Shown here: positions 13,088 to 26,609 of the stretch, piece by piece
Layout: every line of letters begins with the position of its first letter
Numbering within the stretch: position 1 is the first letter of the stretch
Position numbers and translations under genes: made by a program
Notes under the pieces: generated by a model
The model's database searches: none
What the model was told of the DNA's origin: nothing
Seen by the model: only the letters and a program-made list of their open reading frames with translations
Source: Pithys albifrons albifrons
Lineage: Eukaryota; Chordata; Aves; Passeriformes; Thamnophilidae
Direction of reading: 5' to 3'
Assembly (NCBI RefSeq): GCF_047495875.1
Contig: NC_092497.1
Span: forward strand, 77,957,249-78,021,248
Length of the DNA: 64,000 nt

Positions 13088-16000
13088 CGGGTAGAGATAG
13101 AAAGACCTTATACTTAAGTTGCTAAATATTAACTCACTAAAAATCTACAGCTACTGCTACTGTGTTCCTAAAATTTACAAAATATGAAAATCGAAAAATC
13201 AAAAACTCCTTTGGCATCAATCCAAACAGGAACCAATAAAGTTATTAATATTTCATAAAATATTGTATAATTTTTATGATTTTTTTCTGAGACTCTAGTT
13301 GTAGGAATTTGCTCATAATAATAATTTGGAAGAGTATTTGTCAGAAACTCATTATTTTGTACAAAGAGCAATGCCAACCTACTGAAATTAGTGGTGGAAG
13401 GTATGTGTATATTGGGCAGGTTTTTTCTTAATATCTTCAATTTGAAAGGCAGTTTTAGATGAAATAACTGTTTTGAACTATTAAGAAAGACACCCTCCTA
13501 GTATTCTAATCCAAATTTTGTCTGCTGTTTGTTTTCTTGCTTTGCTGATTCATCAACAAATCTGATAGTTTAGTTTTTGTTATCATAACAGATAAATGTT
13601 TTTTAAACTTCTCAGATTTTTTAGTCAGGTTCCAAGAAAACTAGTTGAAAGCTGTTAAACTAATTAAGCAGCTAAATGGCTCCATAATACGCAGAAGATC
13701 TTGAAAGTTTCCTTCATTATTTACCATAGGGAAATGGCCATTAATGTGATGGGAAGTACCTGCAGAAGCGTCTGCCTGAAGGCAGATTCTGTCACCAGGG
13801 CAGTCAGCAGGCTCAGAAGTATTCTTATGAATACCCCCAAGTGTCCCAGGTCACTTCTTTTTATTTTTCATTGGAGACAAGGTTTTAGAGGTTATTTAGA
13901 TTGTCTAGAAATTACTTGTACTTTATTTTATTTATGTCTCTTGTAAGTCTATTACATTTTAGCTGCCATCAAAGATGAGGAAAAAAAGCACGTCTAAATT
14001 TCCCTTGCTTCCTCTCTGTATGGAACGATTAACCATACACATATATCAGTTTATTTGCCTGGATATGATTTCCCAGTTCAAATACTTTGCATGAGGTAAC
14101 CAGGACTATATTTCACTTGTAATCTGAATAATCAGAAAGTATTCTATATCGAAATACGCAGATAAATAAATGAATTTAATGTCCTTTTCATTTTCATGAT
14201 TGTTAGCTGTTGATAAAAATATAATTCCTTGATTTACACATTAATATAAAGATATAGATGGATGATGTCCTCCGCTTTGTGATTGTCAGGCCTTGGGATA
14301 GGCACACCAGTATATTGTGGAAATACATTAAGTCTCTTTTTAAATCTGCATATAAAAATAGCAGAAATTTCCTTCCACTATTTCTTTAATTTGTTTATAA
14401 TGCATATGTAGAATCCATTAAGGACTCAAAACTCTTTTAAAAATATATATAAATAAATGTGCTAAATTGTTGTTCTAAGGACTGGTAATTCAAAGTTATC
14501 AGTCACCTCTTAACAGTTACTAGATTTTGAACATGTTTTAAAACTTCTTTGTACCAACATTCTGCAATAAATTTAGTCATTATGTTAATCTCATAAATAT
14601 TGCAAGATCAATGGATCTTTCAATTATAATTGGTATGCCTAGAATTTTTTCTGCTGGCAATAAAACACAGTTTGATAAGTATCTTCTGTAATTTCCTTTC
14701 AGTTGACAGGTGAATTAGGTGGAATATACTGCAAATTGTCCTTTAAGTCTTTGACATGTTTGCTTTAGCAAAACCAGTTTAATCTCATCAGACTGGGCAC
14801 ATGTGTCCACCACTACAGATTCTGTTGGAGTCAATGGAGCTTCACACAATTTTATAGTCATTTGATACAGAATTGGTATTGCTGTATAAAGTGCATGCTG
14901 CAGAAGCTCCTATATTTTCTGGAATATTAAAGCAAGTAAAAAAAAAAGCCAAAATATGACTGATAAAAAGGTAAAATATATATCCCTCTCCTTTCTTCCT
15001 TTAATAGCCTTTTTTGCTATCTTAAAATCATGAGTCTTTTCTTAATGAAAATAATTCTCTCTTTTGGGCACAGTGAAGATGTAAAGTGAGAGCATATTTC
15101 ATGTTTTCTGTTAATTTATTCTCTTTCTAAAATTATTGACCGTATTCATCATTAAGGTGTAAAATCTTCAGAAAATTTTACTGGAGAAAGTACAAACATT
15201 AAAGTGTTCTGCATTTCTGAGCAGGTGGGGGATAGGGAGGATATAATTTGTAAACCAAAGTTTTTGGTTTTCAAAAAAAGACTAATGCACCAGTGATTAG
15301 AGGTTTTCTTCCCCATGTTTGCAAAAATATATAATAAAAAAGATGAAAACTTATCAGCAGTGCTACTATTAGTAAACACATTTTAAAAGCCTTCATCTGG
15401 AGAGACGACAAACAGTATATAATTAAAGTTCTCTTAAGTAGCAGATAAACAATAAATTTGTTAAATAAAGCTTGGAAAGTTAATGTATTCCTTTGCATGT
15501 TAATGTAGCTAAGGCCTCCTGATAATAAAAATTTGGTCCCAAATATACTTCTCAGTAGAATGCAATAATTTTCTGCAGACAATAGTACAAACATACATGT
15601 TAAACTCTGCATTAGGTGTAAGCTATATGAGGCTATGAAAACATTAAAATTATTTTAAACATTGCTATGTAATTTAAGACTTAAATTTAAAACTTTCCAA
15701 ATAGCAGAAATAGTTTTGAAACTCTTTCTGCATCTGCAATAACATAATTTGAAATAATACCTTATTATATTCTTCATTGTTCTTTCAAAGAGTATGTATT
15801 TTACAAAAAATATTAATTTTCACCAGAATTCCAAGAATGGAAAACCAGAAAAAAACATGCATAGCTTTTACCCCTGTCTTCACTGCCATGAGAAATCCTA
15901 AAAAAAAAAATATGTCTGATAGAGAAGATGTCTGATAAACTTGTGTTTGTAGTCAAATCTCCTTACCAGAAGTTAAATTTAGACTGCTAATTAATTTCCC

Positions 16001-16464
16001 AAGTGGCCCTGATAAGACAACATCCAGAGAGATATTAGGTTCATTGCCATAATTCTTTCAACATCCTATTGCCTCCATTTAGAAGAATTTCAGAGTCCCC
16101 AGAAATATGCCACCAGGTAATGACCACATCCTGTCTTTTTAAGAGAAAAATATCCCTTGAGTATCAGGTTTAAAACATCAGCTTTTAGATCCAAAATAGA
16201 GCCTTGAAACGTATCAACACTGGCTGTTTCTGATATTCATAACTTTATAAATCTGCTTTTAAAGGCCTAGAGCAACTTTGAGGACTCCATTACAGAATAC
16301 TTCATTTGAGCACTGTCCTTACTCTGCTTTGAGAATCCACTAGAAAAAGTGTATTTTACTAACAGGAGCAGCGGGAAGAGATTAGAAGACAGAAAATCAG
16401 TAAAGTCTTGGTATCTCTATACATGACACATATCCCTCCTGCTAGTGAGGGTAAATGGCACAAC
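13088..16464. other. AT-rich unique DNA, no gene seen
   Basis: No recognisable repeat or exon. It holds several short AT-driven ORFs (13168-13440, 13701-13946, 15152-15379, 15271-15612) with no domain, and A/T runs near 14940 and 15900. Confidence 0.55.
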
Positions 16465-16469
16465 AATAT

Positions 16470-17045
16470 TGTGGCAGTTTTAGTTGGGCCTTTTGGTAAG
16501 CCTTAATTTTAGTAGGCCCTGATAGTGCTATGCAGATTAAGAGAGACAGGTGTTACCTGACTCAAGCAACCAAAGAAATATTTCATATCAGATGATGCAA
16601 ACTGGAATATAAATACAGTAGCGTAGGAGGTGTTCTCTCAGTTCCCATCATGGCTAAAGTAGAGGCAAGACATGCAGCTCCTGTCTTGCTGAAGTGGGCC
16701 TTGGCTGCTGCCCACTGCTACTTTGCATTTTGTTTCAGTTCAGGCAAGTAAAAAATTTTATTGTTATTCTCTCTCTTTTGCATTGCTGGGTGTCTTTTAG
16801 GTTGCTTTATGGATCTATAGTGATGGGATCTGTCTTTGGTGGGTAGTAGAAGATTGTTGTTATACCTAACTTGAGTAGGTGTGTGTTATATTGTAGTTCC
16901 CTTTTAATTTTCTATTTTGTGTATAAATATATATAATTTGTTTAAATCTTAGAGGACTTTTTCTTTCTCCCTTTTCTCAGTGAGAGGAGGATGGAGACTG
17001 ACTCTGTATTTGGCAGCTGGCATTTTGCCAGCTCAACCCAAAACA
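16470..17045 (+). mobile_element. Solo LTR, family C copy 2
   Basis: Plus-orientation LTR from tgtggcagttttagttggg to gccagctcaacccaaaaca. The flanks aatat (16465-16469) and aatac (17046-17050) match at 4 of 5 positions. Its 3' end is the reverse complement of the left ends of the other two family C copies (tgtcttgggttgagctg...). Diverged from both other copies. No internal sequence remains. Confidence 0.85.
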
Positions 17046-17189
17046 AATACAGACTTAAAACTTGAAATTTATCTTATTTTCCCCTGATGGAGAGAGAGCG
17101 TTGCCACACCCTGTTAACATGGAAGTGGGAGAGGTCTTCTTTCTTAAATTAAGGTGGTTACTCTCAGACATTCACTTCCCCTAGAAGCT

Positions 17190-17293
17190 GCTGCTAGCCT
17201 GAGCAGTCTGTGTCTCCCTGCCCATAGCAGGGGATTTGAAAGTAGGTGATCTTTAAGATCCCTTCCAACCCAAACTACTCTATGATTCTATGA
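17190..17293 (+). mobile_element. CR1 LINE 3' end fragment
   Basis: Heavily 5'-truncated CR1. It shows the conserved 3' untranslated tail, with 'gatctttaagatcccttcc' then 'aacccaaactactctatg' and the terminal octamer repeat 'attctatg'. No coding sequence remains. Oligo-ATTCTATG ends rather than poly(A) are typical of avian CR1. Confidence 0.88.
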
Positions 17294-18058
17294 CTCCCAT
17301 TCCTACACTGAAGGCCTCAAATATATTTGGACTCAGAATCAGGCCATCTTCAAATAATTTCAGCCACCGGGAATTGTTTATTTTATCAAACACCTCCATG
17401 CTCTTTCTAGAACTTGATAATCCCCTTAGTAATCTAACCGTTCTTTCTAGTGTCATCATTCTTTTCTTCACTTCTCAATGATAGTTCAGAACACCAGCAG
17501 TAATACAATCTGAACCTTACATGGATGTCTGTCCTCTGAGTAACTATTCACTGATTGAATACAGACATCCTTGTTGTGTTTGAATATATGTGTATATATT
17601 ATTCAATATGTCTGTATATTTAGGTAAATATATATCTGCACTTACACATCCATATATTATATGCACACACACAAACACTAGAGTGAACACAACAATAATT
17701 TATGATTCTCTATTAGTCAGCACCTGGGGGAGGGCACCTTAATTATCATGTGGTTCCCCAGAAGGCAAACCTTGTCAAACAAAAGCAACAGTAATATAGG
17801 GCCATCATAAAGTTTTGAGGACTGGAGCATGCATGTTATGTATGAGGGTGCTTGGTATGATCCTAGAATGATATGAACCTAGAGAAGAGTAGGCTGATGA
17901 CAAAATTTCTGCCATGTCTTCAGCTTTCTAATAAGTGGTTATGAAGAAAAGAGACCTGCCTCTCCTTGGAAGTGCCCTTCTTAAGACTAGAGATGAGACG
18001 TGCAACATAGGAACTTGTGCTTAAGTAAGAGCAATAAATTTCACCATAAGGGTGCTAT
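17294..18058. other. Unique DNA with AT and CA low-complexity stretch
   Basis: The stretch at 17580-17690 is rich in TATA, TGTA and CACA steps. The overlapping ORFs at 17280-17471 (minus) and 17290-17481 (plus) mirror each other and have no domain. Confidence 0.5.
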
Positions 18059-18063
18059 GTTGG

Positions 18064-18775
18064 TGTCCTAGTTCAGCAAGCTGGGACCAGTTCATCACTG
18101 TGTGTGTGTGATCAAAGCTGTGCATTCTACACCTCTACTCATTTCCCATGAAGTGCTAACAATGGACCATTTGCAGCAGCTGCCCAGGGCACACCTGATC
18201 CCTCAGGCTGTAAACTGGGTGTTAAAGAAGCATGTGAGGTAGGAGCTGTTTTGACTCCCTTCCAGGAAGTCATCAGCATCTTCACACCCAGCCTGAAGGG
18301 GTGTGTCTGCTAACAGGCCATCAACAATTCCAAAAATACCCCATGACTCACAGTGTCAGATCACCTATTGTGGAAATCCCCATACTGGGAGAGGTACTAG
18401 GCAGTCTCACCTGAACCAGAGGGTATAAAATCTTAGGACCATTCGTTGGATCTAAAAGAGGACCAGAATCTCAACAGGACTGTGACCATCACTCTCAACC
18501 AGACTGCAACCATCATCTACACCAACAGATTTTTCTTTCCCTTCTTTTTACTTTGGACTCAGGAGGAACCACGAGGGGCTCAGCACAAGGCCTAACAAAT
18601 ACCATTCTGCTTGTGCCTCAAGGTGCTGGTTAGAGTTCTGGGGTTTGTGGGTTAAAACCAATTTCTCTTCTTATCATTGCATTTATTGTAATATTTTTAT
18701 TAAATTGCAACTCTACCTTATAATTTCTTTATGTGGGGTTTGTTTCTCCTGCTGGTTTACCTTTAAACCAGCACA
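18064..18775 (+). mobile_element. Solo LTR, family A copy 3 (older subfamily)
   Basis: Complete solo LTR of 712 bp, tgtcctagttcagc to aaaccagcaca. A perfect 5-bp target duplication, gttgg, lies at 18059-18063 and 18776-18780. A TATA box, tataaaa, lies at 18424-18430. It keeps the internal block that copies 1 and 5 lack; this block contains a segment ('ccctcaggctg...gggtgttaaag') that is an imperfect inverted copy of the nearby 'cttcacacccagcctgaag'. Confidence 0.93.
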
Positions 18776-18780
18776 GTTGG

Positions 18781-21700
18781 GTTGCCCTGATAAATGTTGT
18801 GGTGGTTCTCCAAACTTGAGGAGAAAACTCTTCTAAGTTTGAAGGTGGTCCTGTTTCGGGCATAAGTGTTGGTCAACATGACCTGCAAGAGCTTTTTCCA
18901 ATCCAAATTCCACTGTGATTCAATAACTTGAACTGTTTAACAACAACAACCAAAGGAAAAAAAAAAGAAAAAAAAAGAAAAAACCAAACCCAAAAACAAA
19001 CCAACACTGAAGAGTAGTCATGATGTTAGGTAACAGGAATTGTTTAAATGACAGTGTTGTCTCACAAAGTATGAAATTACATGTTTAAAATAAGACTAAG
19101 ACAATCATTTAACCAATATGCTTCTATCTGTTTACCCAGTACAATATATTTTCCTATTCAACTCCTTATTAGGATACTCATAGATAATCTACGGTTTTGC
19201 CGAGATCTCTTTTAACCTTAGTTTGCCTTTCTGTTACGAAAAAATGTAATTTGGTATTTTGTTTCTTTGTCAAGATAATCAGATGGATTTTGGGGAGGTC
19301 TCCCAAGTATCATGTTGAAAAAAAATGTATTGGATCATTTGGATATTTAGCCATATTTAACACCTGATTTTTTTACTGAATTGCTAGACTGTGAGTGAAT
19401 AACTTTACATCTAAATCTTGCAAGTTGGAACATATATTACAAATCCAAATTTCTGTTATGGAAACATAGAAACAATAAATCTATATCCCAAATCTGAAGC
19501 TCAATCTGTAAGTTTGTCATATTTGGAAGGGAGATTTTATTTTCTTGTGTTGTATACCTCATCTAACTTTGTACTGATTTAGACTTATTAAGAAACTCTT
19601 GCTTGACAGGTCAATATCATAGTAACCTAGACCTTTTAATGAAGTAAAATCTGTAACTATAGAAATGACTTAAGTAACTTCGAGTAACCCAAAAAGAAAC
19701 CTTGGTTCATGCAAAGAGTTTAAACAATTCAGTGTACAGGATCCAATCAAATCATTGAGACTCTAAGAAACTTGAACAATCATGAGATGACTACTAATAA
19801 TTGTGAAGACTTTAATATAAAATCTCTCCAATGTGTTAAATAAAACAATATAGAAAGGTTGATGAAAAATATGAAGGAGTTATATAAAGCTGCATAGATG
19901 AGATCCCTGCACTCCATAGCATGATGTATTTAGAAAAGTGGCTACATCTGCACTGACCTGGCCTTAGGCAGCTGTACTTGACCTGTGGGATCAGGCATAA
20001 TAAATCTATATCCAAATCTTATATCTTCTTATATAATTAAGTCTGTCCATATGGCAAGTGATATGCTAATCACCCCCTTCTTTTGTCTTGGATGATCTTG
20101 CCACTCCAGAAATACAAATGGATTCTGTCCCTACATAGCTTGATGACATTAGAGTATGCTGTGTGCCAGTGTCTACTAAACAAGTCTTTCTGATGATCCT
20201 TTAAAAACTGAAGTGACCATGTATATGTAAACCAATTTAAATAATACGTCTGAGTTGGGGCAAAAGAAGTTTGCTAATTTGAAGTTGACAAGTGCTTGCC
20301 TTTTGAGACTGCTGTACAAATCTGTTTAAGGCACTTTGAAAAGTACATCTCTTGAAGTTTTTGCATTCAAACAGAATTCTTACAGTTCAACAGTGGGTTT
20401 TTTTTTTAATAGTTTAGAACACCTAGGAAAGTGTGCTTTGTGGCATATAGTAATGATTACATACTGTTTCCTGGAAACCATGGTAGCTGCATGTTAGTGT
20501 CAAGTACTCTTGAAACACATGTGTGGAAAAGAGTATTGTAGGACTCTAGTTATTTATCCAGAGCCAGACAACAACATCCTGTATGTCAAGACTGCAGAGT
20601 AAGAGCTCTGAGTTTGCTCATATATGTGGTGTTCCTCACTGCTGGTTGTCCTTTGTAGCCTTCAGGGAGCTCTTCTTAAATGGTCCCCTTCCTGTGCTGG
20701 CAGCTGTGGATATCTGGCTTCTGGCCATTGTGCAGACCATAACCTCAGTCACTGCTCCAGAACTGTGACAGCACACCAAGAAACATTTTTCTGCGTTGTT
20801 TTAGTCATGTGCTCTGTCCCTCCTTACAGAGAGGAATTTTCTCCTGGATGTGTCTAATCTGCTTTTAGAACAACATTTTAGCACTTTAAACATCTCAAAT
20901 ATTTGCAGATTGCTTTAATAGGATGGTTTTTATAAAGAAATTTTGTTCTCTTTCTTTCTGTTACTGAAGAAAGGCTACACTAAATTTTGTCTTGCCATTT
21001 CAATAAAATTGGCATCTTAAAGAGAGGTGACAATTTGTCAAATATCTTTTAAAATGTATTTTATGCTTAAAGGATTTACCCTAGAATTGAAAGCATTGCC
21101 AAAGTGAATATATTTTATATGTTGTGTGTTAGGTTTCTCCCACCCCTTTTCATATTTTGACTTCTTTTGCTTTTTTAAATAGTGACTATTTTTGAAGGAC
21201 TTCTAGAAGACAAGTCCCATACTTACAGATTTTTTTTTATTTGCGATTAGTGTGCCTTGTAAGTTGTATAATCATAAGGGGTGTGGCTCAAATAATTTCA
21301 GTAAAACAGTAACTAAAAAGATTTTGAATAGAATTACTCAGCTTCTACTGATAAAACTTTTTTCTTATTTATTATCAGAATTTACAATTGGAATTATTTA
21401 AAATTAGGTCTAATTTTAAGCACTGCCAGGTACCATATTAAAAAGTCACTAGTTATGCCTTAAAGTGTGACAAAAAAAAAAAAATTCAAATTTTCTTAAA
21501 TATTTCAATCAACCTCTTCTTGAATGTCCTCCTTGATCCTCACAAAGTGTTTTTCACATTACAAAATGGGGGGGAAAAGGGTCTGTTTCAGTTGTTCTAA
21601 GGAAAATAGAACCTCTTTTTCTTTTAAGTATTGTGGGGAAGTTCATTAAGAGACCATTTTCCCAGACAATATATTAAAGTTACCTTTCATTAAACTTTTT

Positions 21701-22963
21701 TGTTTAAAAATTATTGTAAATTACATCAAATGTTTTGTGCCAGTCAGTCTGGCTGGAATCCAAGTCCATTTCAATCTGTTTCTCTTTACATTATATCTAG
21801 CTTTAAAACACTGAATTGTATCTGGTTCTTCCTCAGTTCCCTCAATAATCAAATTCTAAGGTTTTTTTTTCTTAACTTTTTCTCCATTTCTTCTATGAAA
21901 ATGTGTATCCTTTTTAATGAAGGAACTAATCTATGACCTTGCTTCAGTTTTTTTGTGGCATGGGTCATGTTTTTCTAAACCTACAGAAACTGTAGGTTTA
22001 AAAGTATGTTATAAGCCACACTTTCTCCATGTGGAATTAGCAACTTACTAAAAACATCATTCCTGCTCAGAATAAAGTTAGTACAATATCTTGATGGCAA
22101 GAAAACTTAATCCTGCCAAATTTAGCCTAATGAATAATTCACAAGGTACAATTTCATGTTTACCCTATTGTTCAAGATAGAATGTGTCTGTGTACCATCC
22201 ATGGATTTTAATAACAATTTTCTAGTACCTGTAGAAAAATTACCAAGCTGTTACATCTGCAATGAATTTTTGATTGTTCTTATTTGAATTTTGATACTGG
22301 ATCTAAAAACTATTAAACATATTCCTATTATAAATTATTTTCTTCTAGAATATATCAGTTGAGAGTTTATTAAAATGTATGAAAAATGTTACAAACCCAA
22401 GAGAAATAATATTTTTCATAAGCTATTTGCCTTTTAGAAAGAAGTACAATATTAAATCAGGTAACTTACAAGAGTTTTAGAACATTCAAAAAAACACAGG
22501 TTTAGTTGGTGGAAATTACATTAGAAATATCAAGGCAAAATGTTACAGATCATAAGCAATGTTGTGCCCTGAACATATTCCAAACAGTATAAGAACTCAG
22601 TCCTACTGGGTACCAGTTTTCTCATGCTCAACTGTAAAATATACCCTAATCATTAACTGAACAACACCTAGAATTTTTCAAGGTAATGTCAAAATTCTCT
22701 TCACTTAAGTTGTGAGGAACACTCATACTTTTGTCCCATGTCCTTCTACAAGCCCCTTACTTTAGTAGTATTAGTGCATTCTGTAAAAATGATGGAAAGC
22801 AATTACAATTAAAACAGAAAAAACTTCAAGAAGCCAAAACCACTAGTAAAGACAACAGTCATCACTGAAAATAAAACAAGATTATCTTATGAATGAATGG
22901 CAAAGAGCAGCTTTGAAAGAAACAATATAATAGAAATATTTAATCGTAAACCAAATGAGTTAG
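18781..22963. other. AT-rich unique DNA, no gene seen
   Basis: An A-rich, low-complexity stretch lies at 18940-19010. The ORFs at 20583-20768, 20624-20857 and 21700-21936 match nothing I know. A small perfect hairpin at 21976-22000 is listed separately. Confidence 0.55.
21976..22000. repeat. Perfect 11-bp hairpin with 3-nt loop
   Basis: The left arm taaacctacag and the right arm ctgtaggttta are exact reverse complements separated by aaa. The flanks are not complementary. No promoter or poly(T) terminator marks it as an RNA gene. Confidence 0.85.
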
Positions 22964-22968
22964 CATGG

Positions 22969-23678
22969 TGTGCTGGTTTAAAGATGAAAGGGCAGGAGAA
23001 ATGAACCCAACACAAAGGAGATTATAAGTCAGAGTTACAATTTAATAACCATATTACAATAAATGCAATGGCACATAGAGAAAAATTGGTTTTAACCCAT
23101 AAAACCCAGAAGTATAACCCAGCACCCTGGGGCACAAGCACAAAGGGGTTTGTTAGCCTCTGTGCTGAACGCTATGTTGTTCCCCCAAGTCCAAAGTAAA
23201 AGTCCAAAGTGGAAAACCTGTTGGTGCAGCTGACAGTTGCAGTCTGGTGGAGAGTGGTGGTCTCCTCCAGTCGAGGCTGTGATACTTCTCTTGATCCGAT
23301 GAGTGACCCCTGAGGTCTTCATACCCCAAGATATGTACCTCCAGGTTCAGGTAGGAGCACCCAGTCCCTCCCTCAGGGCAGGGAATCACACAGTGGGTGA
23401 TCTAACTCTATGACATGGGGTATCTGGGAATCATTGAAGGCCCATTAGCAGACACACCCCCTCAGGCTGGGTGTGAAGGCACTAACGACACCCTGGAGGG
23501 GAGTTATCACAGCTCTTATCTCACAGGTGTCTTTCACACCCAGCTCACAACCCCAGGGGTGAGGTGTGCCCTGAGCAGCTGCTGCAAATGGTCCATTGTT
23601 CTTGGGAGATGAATAGAGGGGGTAGCTTTGATCACCCACACACAGTGATAAACTGGTCACACTTGCTGAACTAAGACT
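22969..23678 (-). mobile_element. Solo LTR, family A copy 4 (older subfamily)
   Basis: Minus-orientation solo LTR of about 710 bp. The plus strand begins tgtgctggtttaaag. The right end has decayed to ctaagact where ctaggaca is expected. The flanks catgg (22964-22968) and caagg (23679-23683) match at 4 of 5 positions. It carries the same extra block as copies 2 and 3. ORFs at 23092-23322, 23153-23389, 23415-23612 and 23445-23693 are internal shadows. Confidence 0.88.
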
Positions 23679-23683
23679 CAAGG

Positions 23684-24809
23684 TAATGGTCAAAATAAAG
23701 CAAACTGTAACAGTTCATTTTCCTTTTTCTTTCTTATTATGAGATGTGTTCATTAATGATGACACCTTTAAATGGTCTCCCTGCAATGGACTTTTCTTAT
23801 TCTTTCTTTTCTAATAGTGTCCTTTTTTGTATATCCAAATTTCATGTTACTGATTCTTTTCAGATGGCCATGTTGCACTGTACACATGTGCTGTATTGCT
23901 ATTGTGTTTCCAGTTACACAATCCTAGCACAACTGCAGTATAGCTAGTTTTTTGAATAGCTTTATATTGAATTGCCTTATGGCTTTTCAGTATTATAAAT
24001 CAGTAGAGATCTTTAGTCTTTCGTATGTCTCAGTTATATTGTGCTCACCACTGAAGAATCTTTTGTAAATGCTGAATAGTGACAAAACTCATGCTAAACG
24101 AAATTAGAACTAAGGGGAAAATACAGTAATTGGAGAGGCTTTATCTATTGAGTTTGGTTCATGTCTGACCACCCTTGAGAAAACACTGACAATATTTCTA
24201 TATGCAAAAAAATTTCAAATAATTAACTTTAACTTATAACTAAATAATTTAACTAATTAACTGTTAGTTAGGTAAGTTGTTCCAAATCCAACCTAAAATC
24301 AGAGTTGACTATTTTCAGTCTTTCAGGGATATCTGTTTGTACAGAACTTTTCCTTCTCAAAGCAATATAAAACACTGGAGTCTTCCAGGACCGCATTGTG
24401 GGTTGTAGCAGTCAAACCTAAGCTTAGTACAGGTCTCATTCTGTTTATGGTTCCCATCCTTTTCTCAGTTATTACTTCTACATTCAGCACTCCTACTATA
24501 TTACCATAGATATTAATGCTTATATTTTTGTTTTGCTTGTGTCATAATCCCCCTTAAAACAGGTTAGAGTGCTAGTCCCCAACAATACTGTCATTCCAAA
24601 GCAATTTGACTTCTGTGTTAAATCTTATCAGTTGCCAACGTCCTTTATGCACTCTCATGTATATACTCTGTTAGAGAATTAATTACAACTTCTATGCAGC
24701 TGTGCATGGGAAAACTATTCAATGAATTTTACAATTTTTTTTTCTTTACTGCAAGGATGTGTGAGACACTGGACTATTGCATTCATTAGTGGCTTGGATC
24801 AACACAAGT
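23684..24809. other. Unique AT-rich DNA, no gene seen
   Basis: No repeat or exon was recognised. The plus ORF at 23744-23947 lacks recognisable features. Confidence 0.5.
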
Positions 24810-25170
24810 GTGTGTGTGGTGGTGGTGGTGGTGGATGGGTGGGTGGGGTAGAGGCAGGTCAAATTTCAGAAAGGGGAGGTGATGCCCTGTGCCAATCCAC
24901 CCTCTTGGTTCGGTCTCGGGCAGCTTTGGAGGAGGCATCAGTTGCTGAACACCAGGAGCACTCGCCTCTTCTGTGGCCTGGAACCCCTGACTCAGCCTGG
25001 AACCCCTGACTCAGCCCCAGAATGGCTGGCATACCAGGAGTTCCACCTAGAGGTAGGGGAGTGGGGTGCCTCCATGGGGGCCCAAAGCAATTAAAAGCAG
25101 CAATATGTGCCCTCCTTGCATTTGGACCCTGCCTTCTGGACACATGGAAGCTGGAATTGCACAGGCTTCA
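24810..25170. other. GC-rich island of unknown origin
   Basis: A GT then GGT/GGGT microsatellite at 24810-24850 leads into about 320 bp that is clearly more GC-rich than its surroundings. It contains a perfect 19-bp tandem duplication. Overlapping ORFs are open on both strands (24722-25009 and 25022-25237 plus; 24859-25143 minus), which argues for base composition rather than coding. No recognisable repeat family and no splice-flanked exon. It could be an exaptation, a fragment of an unlisted repeat, or an old promoter or enhancer. Confidence 0.5.
24977..25014. repeat. Perfect 19-bp tandem duplication with AP-1 motifs
   Basis: The unit cctggaacccctgactcag occurs twice head to tail (24977-24995 and 24996-25014). 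Each copy contains TGACTCA, the classic AP-1 (Fos/Jun) binding consensus, so two sites lie 19 bp apart. That motif identity is established knowledge; binding here is inference. Confidence 0.85.
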
Positions 25171-26609
25171 GGTGGTATCTATAATTCACTCTTTTTCTGT
25201 CTCTTTATTATCTTCTTCTTCTAGTCTACTTTCCTAATATTTTGGGCAACTTAAAACTGGATGGATTGGATCTTGCTATGTTTTATGAGTTAGAGTGTGC
25301 TAAGTCAATGCTTTGTGAAATGTTTTATTTTGGTTGAATGTTTCACTTTAAATTTTTGCCAAGTTCCCTTATTTTCTAAAGTTTGCCAGTAAAAAGTATT
25401 ATTTTTTACCTTTTTGAGAAACGTGTCCAGCATATTCTCCTTTGTGCTCTCTTAAGGTGTTAAAAGAACTGAAGGCCTTTTTAAATCATTTGGAAAGTGA
25501 GGTTTTCATCTTCTTAAAGTAAAACCCCTTCAATGAGCTCGTAGTTTGTAGTCTTCAATCTTACAGGTTGTAAATGTTTTTATTTTATCACAATTTCCTT
25601 TATTTTTCACAATTTGATGTCTTTCATGTTCCAGCTTGGTATATTTTAGCCCCAAATCTGTTCTTTGTCTTTCAACTCTTGATTACATAATAGTTTCTGG
25701 TTTTAGTCTGTCCTAACTATGTTTTAATTGGGGTATTGCTGGCTTCTTGTTTCAGACTGCACTTTTTATTCCCAAAAACAACCCCCCCATAACTTTAAAA
25801 ACTTGCAGATATGTTGTGATCTTGATGACCTGTTGAGCCAGTTGCATTTGGCACATGCCCTTAGATTCCTTCATCTGTCCTTCATGCTTCCACACCCAAG
25901 CACTTCTATCCTTTTCCTGGTAATACCAATTTAAAATGTTCAAGTACTATAGCATTTTTATAAACCAAAAGAATCATAAATAATCCAGACTGAAGAATGA
26001 CATGATCAAAATTCAAGTACTAAAGGACCTTCAGTGCCTGTCTAGTTCATGCCACCCTTCTGTGCCTGCTCAGCCAGCCTTTTTTAAAGATTATGTCTGT
26101 GTAGCAGCACTCCAACTATAAGAGTTATTATACAATGTCTCTGTAACCCCATTGAGGCTGGAGACCCCTCACCAAGGCAGCAGCATTGTCTTGGAGCTCT
26201 TCTGCTCTGCTGCTTTCTGCTCTACTGATGGTGTCATCACCTGGTGGGATTGGTTCAATGCCTTTTAACATTTTAGGTCTATGAGACTGTAACCCCCAAA
26301 AAAGTAAATGAGGAAAGATATGCTAAATTTAGGTTCTGATGAGTGCTTCTGATAAATGCTCTTTGGGCTTTCATCATTTCTGACTTACACATTTAAGAGG
26401 ATGGGTTTGGACCTTGAGTTACTGCAGAGAGACACTCCTGTATCATGAATGTTGGGATGAAATATTAATTAATATCCAGATTAACAGAGATCATTTATAG
26501 TTTAAATGTTTTCCAAATAGATCTTCAAACAAGACTATAGTTAAAAGTCAAAATGTTAATGTGACAATAATAAAGGAGTACATCCTGTAGAAGAAATGGC
26601 AGTGTCAAT
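25171..26609. other. Unique DNA, no gene seen
   Basis: AT-rich up to about 25980, then a more balanced stretch at 26010-26280 with no recognisable family. The ORFs at 25728-25934 and 25752-25943 mirror each other. Confidence 0.45.

Noticed and set aside
20570..20860. Cys/Trp-rich ORFs that looked like a decayed membrane or secreted protein
   Set aside because: No consistent frame or recognisable family; stops break every reading that looked protein-like.
24859..25143. 94-residue Pro/Arg-rich minus ORF
   Set aside because: It lies in the GC-rich island, is mirrored by plus-strand ORFs and contains the 19-bp tandem duplication; no splice sites or conserved motif.
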